A stretch of 11,066 nucleotides of DNA from Ktedonobacter sp. 13_1_20CM_4_53_11 (GTDB taxonomy: Bacteria; Chloroflexota; Ktedonobacteria; Ktedonobacterales; Ktedonobacteraceae), in NCBI GenBank assembly GCA_001919995.1, contig MNIY01000083.1, forward strand, positions 1 to 11,066. The letters are read 5' to 3'. The notes beneath the pieces were generated by a model, which ran no database searches, had not been told where the DNA came from, and was given only the letters and a program-made list of their open reading frames with translations. Made by a program: the position numbers and the translations under genes. Positions 1 to 6,127 of this stretch are shown in pieces; position 1 is the stretch's first letter, and every line of letters starts with the position of its first letter.

Positions 1-851
1 TCAAAATCGGTGCCGGTATCGCCAATATTTATTCTCGCACTCCCGCCGTACTGGCAAGCGCCACCGCGACACTGGACGAGCGCTCCAATGGCCGCATCAT
101 CCTTGGCCTCGGCCCCTCAGGAGCGAACGTCGTCGAACACTGGCACGGCGTACCCTTTCAAAAACCGGTAAAGCGTACCCGCGAGTACGTCGAGATTATC
201 AGAATGATCCTGCGCAGCGAGCGGCTGGTCTACCACGGCGAATTCTTCAACCTCGAGCGCGGCTTCAAGCTTCGTTTCACACCGTTGCGCCCCGATCTGC
301 CTATCTACATCGCGGCCATGGGACCCAAAAATGTGCTGCAATCCGGTGAAATTGCCGATGGCGTGTTGCCCGTCTACTGGCCTGGAGACAAGTGGGGTGA
401 AATGCGCGAGATTTTAGATCAGGGAGCGCATTTCGCTGGCCGGCCCCCGCATAGTACCGCCATCGCCCCTTACATTACCAGCGTCATCCTCGACGAGAAC
501 GCCAATGAGAACGACCGTGCCGCTGCGCGCCTCCTGGCCGCCTCATCCCTTGCCTTCTATATCGGCAGGATGGGCGCCTATTATGCAGACATGCTCACTC
601 GTCACGGCTACGGTGCGGAGGTTGCAGTCGTCCAGGAAGCCTGGAAACATAAGGACAAAAACCCTGCCGAAGCCGTCTCCCCCACACTATTAGATGCCAC
701 CTCCATCATCGGCACTCCCAAAGAGGTGGTGGCAAAGCTCGATCAATGGGTCGCTTCAGGTGTCGATGAGCCGCTGCTCTCTATGCCTGGAGGCTCGATC
801 GACGAAGTCGGAGGCAAACTCTCCGCGCTGATGGATGCGTTGAAAGCATAA
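1..851 (+). CDS. LLM-class F420-dependent oxidoreductase (5' end missing)
   Basis: The reading frame is open from base 3 to a TAA at 849-851, giving 282 residues; the family is usually about 330-350 residues, so roughly 50-60 N-terminal residues lie outside the window. The start of the visible part matches the luciferase-like (alpha/beta TIM barrel) family: a segment about active-site-proximal residues reading DERSNGRIILGLGPSG, then WHGVPF.KP..RTREYVEI(I), and later DLPIYIAAMGPKN, where the barrel strand precedes the cofactor-binding loop. These are typical of F420-dependent members such as the methylenetetrahydromethanopterin reductase-like group. Expected role: a cytosolic hydride transfer between reduced F420 (or FMN) and an unknown substrate; the substrate cannot be told from sequence. 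The internal ATG at 204 is not the true start, because family-conserved sequence lies upstream of it. The last 109 bases overlap the end of the convergent M48 gene. Confidence 0.9.
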   Translation, partial: KIGAGIANIYSRTPAVLASATATLDERSNGRIILGLGPSGANVVEHWHGVPFQKPVKRTREYVEIIRMILRSERLVYHGEFFNLERGFKLRFTPLRPDLPIYIAAMGPKNVLQSGEIADGVLPVYWPGDKWGEMREILDQGAHFAGRPPHSTAIAPYITSVILDENANENDRAAARLLAASSLAFYIGRMGAYYADMLTRHGYGAEVAVVQEAWKHKDKNPAEAVSPTLLDATSIIGTPKEVVAKLDQWVASGVDEPLLSMPGGSIDEVGGKLSALMDALKA

Positions 852-2014
852 CGCTCAGCAAACTCATCCGCGTGTTTGAGCCGCTTACCAACGGGGGGAT
901 GGTCGTGGAACAGAAACTCAATCAGCCGTGATGGTTCAATATCGGACAGGTTCTGGTTTGCCAGCCGGATCATCGCGCTCTTGAATGCCCCGACCATCTT
1001 CGTCGCTTGCAGCGCGTACTCGTCAGCCTGGAACTCGATAACCCTGCTCAAGCCATTGCTAATCGGCAAAACGATCAACCCGAAGACCGCGGTCAGCAGG
1101 AATATATAGGGCATCGTGGCAACATCGCTTAAACTCAGGAAGAAGTGCTGCGTCTCAACCGCCCAGTGCAGGGCAAGGTTGAGCAGGTACAGGCTGCCAA
1201 GCGTCAGCACCGCTTGACTGATAATCAATTTCCAAATGTCGTGGTGAACATGGTGACCGAGCTCATGAGCCAGCACCACCTCGATTTCGTCAGGCGTGTA
1301 GCGATCCAGCATCGTATCGCCCAGCACAATGCGCCGTGTGTTGCCCAGCCCCATCAGCGCGGCATTCGCGGCCGTCGTCTTGCTGCTCAAGTGCATCGTG
1401 AAGACGCCGCGCACACGCGTATGCGAGCGCTCGGCCAGTGCCAGCAGCCGCCGCGTCAACTCCCCCTCGGGCAGCGGCGTGAACTTATAGAAAAGCGGCA
1501 AAATCAGCACAGGTGCGAGATTCGCCATCACCACCGTAAAGAAGAGCAAGATTATCGCCACCCACAGCCACCACGTCTGGGGCTGCACCGCCAGCAGCAG
1601 GTAGATCAACTCGATGACCAGCGCCTCCAGGACCAGCCCCAATATCAGCCCCTTGAACAGGTCGATCAGCCAGCTCCTCAGTGTCATAGTAGAGAGGCCA
1701 TAGCGATGTGGTAGCACAAATCCCCCATAATAAGCCAGTGGAGAGGTGATCACCTGGTAACCCAGCATCAATACCAAAAAGTAAACAAGCACCTGCAACG
1801 GATACCAACCCGCCACAGGATGCCATGCCAGTGGTTGCAGCCAGTTGCGCAGCGCGATATTCAGCCCACTCAAAAAAACAAAGATAATCCCAACAGCGGC
1901 AATACCCATATCTATATAGCTCACGCGCCGCCGTTTGCGTGCATATTCCCGTGCCTTCCGTTGCCGATCTTCATCGATCTCAACATTATTCGATTGTTGA
2001 CTAAATGTATCCAT
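743..2014 (-). CDS. M48-family (Ste24/HtpX-like) zinc membrane metalloprotease
   Basis: A 423-residue protein. A basic N-terminus is followed by hydrophobic segments around residues 35-56, 72-92, 118-143 and 148-175, then the peptidase domain. The zinc site is complete: HELGH at 250-254 gives two His ligands and the catalytic Glu, and EFQAD at 327-331 gives the third ligand Glu. Two more hydrophobic stretches (about 264-283 and 301-320) lie between these motifs, as in CAAX-protease-type M48 enzymes, and a conserved HPP follows at 372-374. Expected role: membrane-embedded proteolysis, perhaps quality control. The ATG at 2014 is preceded by GGAAAG about 8 nt upstream and an extended -10 promoter. 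Oddity: residues from about 389 to 423 are Ser/Pro/Glu-rich, have no family counterpart that I recognise, and are encoded antisense to the end of the oxidoreductase gene. The frame may thus have run past an older stop. Confidence 0.93.
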   Translation of the reverse strand: MDTFSQQSNNVEIDEDRQRKAREYARKRRRVSYIDMGIAAVGIIFVFLSGLNIALRNWLQPLAWHPVAGWYPLQVLVYFLVLMLGYQVITSPLAYYGGFVLPHRYGLSTMTLRSWLIDLFKGLILGLVLEALVIELIYLLLAVQPQTWWLWVAIILLFFTVVMANLAPVLILPLFYKFTPLPEGELTRRLLALAERSHTRVRGVFTMHLSSKTTAANAALMGLGNTRRIVLGDTMLDRYTPDEIEVVLAHELGHHVHHDIWKLIISQAVLTLGSLYLLNLALHWAVETQHFFLSLSDVATMPYIFLLTAVFGLIVLPISNGLSRVIEFQADEYALQATKMVGAFKSAMIRLANQNLSDIEPSRLIEFLFHDHPPVGKRLKHADEFAERYAFNASISAESLPPTSSIEPPGIESSGSSTPEATH

Positions 2015-2056
2015 ACCCGTGCTTTCCAGTAAGTTAATATGTTAACGATTCCTTTT

Positions 2057-2065
2057 ATTGTATCA
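2057..2065 (-). promoter_or_regulatory. Extended -10 promoter for the M48 protease gene
   Basis: On the minus strand this reads TGATACAAT, an extended -10 element (TG, one base, TACAAT). It would start transcription near 2050, leaving a leader of about 36 nt before the ATG at 2014. No good -35 box is seen at the usual distance, which extended -10 promoters can tolerate. Confidence 0.45.
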
Positions 2066-2137
2066 CTTACAGAGCAAGAGACCCCACCAGGGCGACCGCA
2101 AGGGACAATACATTTCAATTAAGAGACTATCTCGCTT

Positions 2138-2203
2138 TGTCATCCTGAGCGTAGCGAAGGATCTCTGTCCGGCGAGAGATCCTTCGCTACGCTCAGGATG
2201 ACA
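2138..2203. repeat. Perfect 29-bp hairpin repeat
   Basis: Bases 2138-2166 and 2175-2203 are exact reverse complements (29 of 29) around an 8-nt loop, GTCCGGCG. The core of the arm is CATCCTGAGCGTAGCGAAGG. I recall this motif as a dispersed intergenic palindrome in many bacterial genomes, but a genome-wide count would be needed to show that here. There is no T-run directly after either arm, so it is not a standard intrinsic terminator. Confidence 0.9.
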
Positions 2204-2254
2204 CTCCTGCATCGGCTTCGTTTGACTCGCAAAACGTCTTCATTGAAATGGATT

Positions 2255-2336
2255 GACCGCAAGGGATCGCCCCTACTATACGACGGATCAGCCCGCCAAG
2301 CCCGTTCATCCATAGTAGGGGCGATCCCTTGCGGTC
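2255..2336. repeat. Perfect 25-bp inverted repeat with a 32-nt loop
   Basis: Bases 2255-2279 and 2312-2336 are exact reverse complements; the arm contains GACCGCAAGGGATCGCCCCT. The loop is 2280-2311. It begins 32 nt beyond the stop of the GH76 gene on that gene's transcript, so it may stabilise or end that mRNA. It lacks a following U-run, so termination is not established. Confidence 0.88.
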
Positions 2337-2367
2337 GTCCTGGGCTGGCTGCATACCTCAACACCTT

Positions 2368-3399
2368 TCAAGAAAGAGAGCCAAAAGGAATGGCCGCATT
2401 AAAAGCATCCAATGCAGACGATTGCCTGGAAGCATCGACTGCATCAACAGGCCCGGCCCATTTCAGCCCGAACTGATTCTGGCTATTGCGATTGCTTGCC
2501 CAGATCGAATCAGCGTTTCTAACAATAAACTGTTGGTACCGCTGGTAAAAAGATGAGTCCCTGTATTTTTCTTTCAGAGTGCGACAGAGATACCCCAGAT
2601 TACGCATGAAGATTCCCTTAAATTGCGTTCCATTGCCATCACATCCATTATCTGCTTCACAAGGCTCGGTCAAAATACCATTTTCATTCACAAGCGTTGT
2701 TATAGCCGCGTCCGCAATCGCCCGGGCTTGTTGCAGAAAATGAACCGCGTCACTATCACCGCTGCCCTGCTTTATCTTGTATATTTCCACTAGCGCACCC
2801 AGAATAACGCCCTGATTGTACGTCCATGGAGGTTTACCATCGTTTTGGCAGGCATCATTCAGGCCATTATTCACGAGGCTCTGAGCATCGAGCATACCGC
2901 TTTTTTGGAACCAGTCCCACTCCTTGTGCGTCCACTCAAGGTATGTAGCATCAGCCACACGCTCAAACAAGCGAGCCGCAACGGTCAAAAAGAGCTCGTT
3001 CTGAATGGCAGCTTTATACGTTCGATCTTTTTTCCACCACAATCCTCCTCCACATACATCGTCCCACCCCTTGCACATATCCTCAAAGATCGTCTCAGCC
3101 GAGGCTATATAACGCTCGTCCTGCGTCAAATCGTATGCCTTGATCCACGCCAGCGCCCACCATCCTTCATCGTCATAGTAATTGCTAAAAAAATTGCTCT
3201 TCACGTTTCTCTCAAAGGCATTGGTAATAACGCTGGCAGAGAAATCTGTGCCTGTCAGAAGAGTATGGTCTATCAATGCCTCAATAGCATTGGCCGCGTT
3301 CCACCAGCCCATACTATCCCAGAGCCCATTCTCCGTGTTACACCAACCATTGAGAGCCTCAATACACGCGACTGCGTATGCCCTGTAATCTGCCATCAC
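2368..3399 (-). CDS. Glycoside hydrolase family 76 (endo-alpha-1,6-mannanase-like)
   Basis: A 343-residue protein with the (alpha/alpha)6-barrel signatures of GH76. These are GLWDSMGWWNAANAIEAL near residues 25-42, the paired catalytic aspartates D76-D77 in YYDDEGWWALAW, WTYNQGV at 192-198 and QFKGIFMRNL at 259-268. The family hydrolyses alpha-1,6-mannosidic bonds, for example in fungal or actinobacterial mannans. Start: GTG at 3397-3399, with ATG as the next codon; AGGAGG lies 6 nt before the GTG and 9 nt before the ATG, so either could be used. An in-frame TGA occurs upstream with no other start after it, so no longer form is possible. There is no signal peptide, lipobox or twin-arginine motif, which is unusual for an enzyme with a polymer substrate. 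It is transcribed away from the GH28 gene. It looks intact, and base composition is visibly less GC-rich than that neighbour. Confidence 0.9.
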   Translation of the reverse strand: MMADYRAYAVACIEALNGWCNTENGLWDSMGWWNAANAIEALIDHTLLTGTDFSASVITNAFERNVKSNFFSNYYDDEGWWALAWIKAYDLTQDERYIASAETIFEDMCKGWDDVCGGGLWWKKDRTYKAAIQNELFLTVAARLFERVADATYLEWTHKEWDWFQKSGMLDAQSLVNNGLNDACQNDGKPPWTYNQGVILGALVEIYKIKQGSGDSDAVHFLQQARAIADAAITTLVNENGILTEPCEADNGCDGNGTQFKGIFMRNLGYLCRTLKEKYRDSSFYQRYQQFIVRNADSIWASNRNSQNQFGLKWAGPVDAVDASRQSSALDAFNAAIPFGSLS

Positions 3400-3607
3400 G
3401 CTTATCCTCCTCTGATGAGCCCCAAACCGTACTCTGTTTTCATGTGTTCATCTCACGATTGACGTATCCCAAAAAAGCTCTTATGCTTTTGTTAGCGTTA
3501 ACGTCAACGTTCCAGCAAAGCAAACGGTAACGATTGACGATGTAGCGCCGCAAGCGGAGTCTCCTCGGCAGTCAAGCAAACAGACAATGAGGAAAGAGAG
3601 AAAACCT
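3400..3607. promoter_or_regulatory. Shared control region of the divergent GH76 and GH28 genes
   Basis: This 208-bp region separates the two starts. At 3492-3509 there are three head-to-tail hexamers TTAGCG-TTAACG-TCAACG, followed at 3523-3534 by AACGGTAACGAT, a near copy of 3500-3511 (AACGTCAACGTT). CGTTAACG at 3496-3503 is an 8-bp palindrome, and TGTTAGCGTTAACG at 3490-3503 is reminiscent of LacI-family operators. The decamer ACGATTGACG occurs exactly twice, at 3455-3464 and 3530-3539, one copy nearer each gene. A 6-bp inverted repeat AAAAGC/GCTTTT lies at 3473-3478 and 3485-3490. I could not place a convincing -35/-10 pair for either gene. A sugar-responsive regulator site is plausible but inferred. 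Confidence 0.45.
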
Positions 3608-5023
3608 ATGACGCGCAGGATTTCTCGCCGGCAGGTTCTCACAACGGGAGCAATCGTAGTCGGTGTGGCTGCAGCTTCCGTAGCCTCACCGCTGCTCTTC
3701 AAGGAATTTCAAGCGCTGACCTCCACACCCCATACGGCGGCTTCCGGACCCCTGCCCTGGTCAGCGGCCAACCGCATCCTGGCCAACACCGTGGTGCCAG
3801 CCTTCCCGAACACGAACTTCGTCGTCACGCATCCGGCCTACGGTGCCGTGGGCGACGGTCAAACCGACAATACGGCCGCTTTCCAGAAGGCGATCGCGAC
3901 CTGCAACGCCGCAGGCGGCGGCCACATCGTGGTGCCCGCCGGGACCTACGTGACCGGCGCCATCTACCTCAAGAGCAACGTGGACCTGCACCTCGACCTG
4001 GGCGCCACGCTCATGTTCAGCGGCGACGCCTCCAGGTATCCGCTCGTGCTCACCCGCTACGAAGGCATCGAATGCATGAACCACTCGCCGATGATCTACG
4101 CCTTCGGTGAGAAGAACATCGCGCTCACAGGCAGCGGCACCCTGGATGCTTCTGGCACCGCCTCCTGGAACCACGGTGGCGCCCGGGCACACGTCCTGGA
4201 GCCGCTGGTAGCTCGCGGCGTGCCGCCCCAACGGCGCAACGCAGCTGGCAAACTCCGCTCGTCGTTCGTGCAGCCGTACAACTGCGACACCGTGCTCATC
4301 CAGGGCGTGACCCTACGTAACTCCCTCTTCTGGCAATTGCATCCGACCCTGTGCAGGCACGTAACCGTCAACGGCGTGACAACCCACCACTCGGGTGTGA
4401 ACAGCGACGGCTGCGATCCCGAATGCTGCGACCACGTGGTGATCAAGAACAGCACGCTCCTGGCCGGCGACGACGACATCGCCATCAAGTCGGGCCGGGA
4501 CGCAGATGGTCGCCGGGTCAACGTACCCACTCAGAACGTCGTCATCTGGAACAACCAGTTCGAAGGCCCCGTGGGCGCGATCTGTCTCGGCAGCGAGATG
4601 ACCGGCGGCATTCAGAACGTCTACGCCTACAACAACTCGACAATCGGGAGCGGTACCAGGTATGCCCTCTTCGTGAAGTCGAACACCAAACGCGGTGGGT
4701 TCGCCAGGAACGTGCACGTCGACAGGTTCCACGGTTCCGACTTCCACGGCGCAGTCGTCTTCGTCTTCATGAACTACTTTGGCCAGACCGGCACCTTCCT
4801 GCCGAACTTCAGCGGTCCCTTCAATCTCGCCAACTTCGTCGTCGACACGGCTCCGATCGCGCTGGACGTGCACGGGCTGCCCGGAGACAACACGGGAACC
4901 TTCAATTTGTCCAACTGCACCTTCACGCACATTGCGAACCCGGCGAATAACATCTCGAACGTGACGAAGGTCAACTACACTCACGTCACCATCAACGGCA
5001 AGCCAGTCACAAACCCGCACTAA
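3608..5023 (+). CDS. Tat-exported GH28 polygalacturonase-like hydrolase
   Basis: A 471-residue protein starting at ATG 3608. An alternative in-frame ATG at 3587 has no ribosome site, whereas AGGAAAGAGAG lies between the two and serves 3608. The N-terminus carries a twin-arginine signal (RRISRRQVL, then a hydrophobic run to about residue 30), so export in folded form is expected. Residues 73-145 match the N-terminal part of pectate-lyase-superfamily/GH28 beta-helices (YGAVGDGQTDNTAAFQKAI, AGTYVTGAIYLKSN). The catalytic region has NSDG at 265-268 and GDDD at 287-290 followed by IAIKSG, which supply the usual aspartates. Two other GH28 hallmarks differ: the GHG motif is replaced by PVG (321-323), although GSEMTGG is retained (328-334), and the RIK motif reads FVK (355-357). 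Exo-acting pectin breakdown is the family guess; the true substrate may differ. The gene is more GC-rich than GH76 and overlaps the next gene's end by 17 bp. Confidence 0.88.
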   Translation: MTRRISRRQVLTTGAIVVGVAAASVASPLLFKEFQALTSTPHTAASGPLPWSAANRILANTVVPAFPNTNFVVTHPAYGAVGDGQTDNTAAFQKAIATCNAAGGGHIVVPAGTYVTGAIYLKSNVDLHLDLGATLMFSGDASRYPLVLTRYEGIECMNHSPMIYAFGEKNIALTGSGTLDASGTASWNHGGARAHVLEPLVARGVPPQRRNAAGKLRSSFVQPYNCDTVLIQGVTLRNSLFWQLHPTLCRHVTVNGVTTHHSGVNSDGCDPECCDHVVIKNSTLLAGDDDIAIKSGRDADGRRVNVPTQNVVIWNNQFEGPVGAICLGSEMTGGIQNVYAYNNSTIGSGTRYALFVKSNTKRGGFARNVHVDRFHGSDFHGAVVFVFMNYFGQTGTFLPNFSGPFNLANFVVDTAPIALDVHGLPGDNTGTFNLSNCTFTHIANPANNISNVTKVNYTHVTINGKPVTNPH

Positions 5024-5948
5024 CCCTATCAAGTGCCCCCACCTCTTCTGCACTGAGCTGCACATCGACGGCACCCAGCAGTTCGCGGACCTGCTCTACC
5101 GAGGTAGCGCTAGCAATCGCTGCCGTAATACCTGGTCGCGCCATAATCCAGGCGAGCGCCACCTGCGACACCGTTACATGGCGAGCCGCTGCTATGCGAT
5201 CGAGCTCCTCCAGTACCCTGAAGCCTTTCTCGTTCATGTAACGCTCCTGTATCCTTTTTGCGCGCGGGCTGGAAGGCAAAGCCTTGCCTTGGCGGTACTT
5301 ACCCGTGAGGAAGCCGCTTGCCAGCGAGGAATAGGTTATGACGCCAAGCCCTTGTTCAAGGCAAAGCGGTTCAAGCTCGCGCTCGTACTCTGTGCGATTG
5401 ACCAGGCTATACGGCGGCTGCAAGCATTCGTAGCGGACGTAACCGTGCTGCTCACTGACCTGGAGCGCCTCTCGCAGCCGCGCAGCGCTGTAGTTGGAGG
5501 CGCCAACGTAACGCACTTTGCCCTGGCGCACGAGTTCATCAAAGGTGGCCATGGTCTCATCGAGTGGAGTACTCGGGTCATCGCGATGAGATTGATAGAG
5601 GTCGATGTAATCGGTCTGCAGGCGTTTCAATGAAGCCTCAACTTCCTCCAGAATGTACCGCCGCGAGAGGCCCTGCGCGTGAGGATCAGTGCCCATACGG
5701 CTCCCCACTTTCGTCGCCACAATAACGCGATCCCTGTTTTTGCGTGTGCTCATCCAGCGTCCAAGGATACTCTCGGATTCGCCTCCAGAGTAGACATCAG
5801 CCGTATCAATAAAGTCTCCTCCGCCATCAACATACGCGTCCAGCACAACAAACGAGCCTCTTTCGTCGGCAGTCCATCCAAACACGTTCCCACCCAGGCA
5901 GAGTGGTGAGACAATAAGGTCAGTGTGACCAAGTTTGCGTTTTATCAT
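5007..5948 (-). CDS. Aldo/keto reductase
   Basis: A 313-residue protein, normal length for the family, with an NADPH-dependent TIM-barrel pattern. The catalytic tetrad is visible: D48 and Y53 in FIDTADVY, K80 in VIVATKVG and H121 in LYQSHRDDP. The family segment GKVRYVGASNYS (143-154) is present, and the cofactor-side IAAIASATS-type region lies near 274-283. Expected role: cytosolic reduction of aldehydes, ketones or sugar-like carbonyls; the QSHRDDPSTPLDET style suggests the general bacterial AKR group related to YajO/Tas-like enzymes, without a defined substrate. Start ATG 5948 is preceded by AGGAGG about 11 nt upstream. It converges on the GH28 gene and overlaps its last 17 bases. A role in handling sugars released by the neighbouring hydrolases is possible but only positional inference. 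Confidence 0.93.
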   Translation of the reverse strand: MIKRKLGHTDLIVSPLCLGGNVFGWTADERGSFVVLDAYVDGGGDFIDTADVYSGGESESILGRWMSTRKNRDRVIVATKVGSRMGTDPHAQGLSRRYILEEVEASLKRLQTDYIDLYQSHRDDPSTPLDETMATFDELVRQGKVRYVGASNYSAARLREALQVSEQHGYVRYECLQPPYSLVNRTEYERELEPLCLEQGLGVITYSSLASGFLTGKYRQGKALPSSPRAKRIQERYMNEKGFRVLEELDRIAAARHVTVSQVALAWIMARPGITAAIASATSVEQVRELLGAVDVQLSAEEVGALDRVSAGL

Positions 5949-5972
5949 AAAAACATTCCTCCTCTGTTACAT

Positions 5973-6003
5973 ATAATACAAGTGGGAACAGTATCCAGGT
6001 CAA
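5973..6003 (-). promoter_or_regulatory. Candidate promoter of the aldo/keto reductase gene
   Basis: On the minus strand TTGACC (5998-6003) and TATTAT (5973-5978) are separated by 19 nt. Both hexamers match consensus at five of six positions. The 19-nt spacer is longer than the optimal 17 and resembles promoters that need an activator of the MerR type to realign the boxes; no clear dyad was found in the spacer. The leader would be about 20 nt. Confidence 0.35.
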
Positions 6004-6059
6004 AGTCTGCTGTTCTGAAAGTGGACTTTCGCACATTCCTCAGGAGGCACACAGCCAAA

Positions 6060-6110
6060 AACGGACATGGATAAGCGCATCATAATATAATGCCCTCATC
6101 CATGTCCGTT
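6060..6110 (-). terminator. Likely intrinsic terminator of the zinc-ribbon/FHA gene
   Basis: AACGGACATGGAT (6060-6072) pairs perfectly with ATCCATGTCCGTT (6098-6110), a 13-bp stem, and a minor GCAT/ATGC pairing in the loop (6077-6080 with 6090-6093) could extend it. Read on the minus strand, the stem comes 18 nt after the stop of the FHA gene at 6128 and is followed by TTTTTGG. The loop is long (25 nt), so efficiency is uncertain. Confidence 0.6.
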
Positions 6111-6127
6111 CTTATGTAAAACGAAAT

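Larger units (their letters stand above)
2087..2343. repeat. Nested inverted-repeat block in a gene-free interval
   Basis: The 353-bp space between the M48 start and the end of the GH76 gene holds no supported gene. It is bounded by a 19-bp inverted pair, 2087-2105 and 2325-2343, which agree at 18 of 19 positions (consensus CCAGGRCGACCGCAAGGGA). Its 12-bp core GACCGCAAGGGA occurs three times: at 2094-2105, 2255-2266, and inverted at 2325-2336. A further 9-bp inverted pair lies at 2111-2119 and 2242-2250. Two perfect hairpins sit inside and are listed separately. The pattern suggests accumulated repetitive palindromes or a small non-autonomous element rather than coding DNA. Confidence 0.75.

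Noticed and set aside
1145..1714. 189-residue open frame on the plus strand
   Set aside because: It lies wholly opposite the M48 protease, is Gln/His/Arg-rich with no domain, and has no ribosome site; a shadow of the real gene.
2138..2336. Possible insertion sequence
   Set aside because: No transposase frame and no clear target-site duplication; only palindromes are present, at most a non-autonomous element.
2845..3462. 205-residue plus-strand open frame opposite GH76
   Set aside because: GH76 on the other strand has full family motifs and an AGGAGG site; this frame has neither.
3587..3607. Upstream ATG of the GH28 gene
   Set aside because: No ribosome site precedes it, while AGGAAAGAGAG sits between it and ATG 3608; the Tat motif is also better placed with the later start.
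4313..5074. Long open frames opposite and within the GH28 gene (minus 4313-5074, 3761-4231, 4096-4530; plus 4351-4950)
   Set aside because: They arise from the high-GC codon use of the GH28 gene; their proteins are compositionally biased and carry no recognisable motif.
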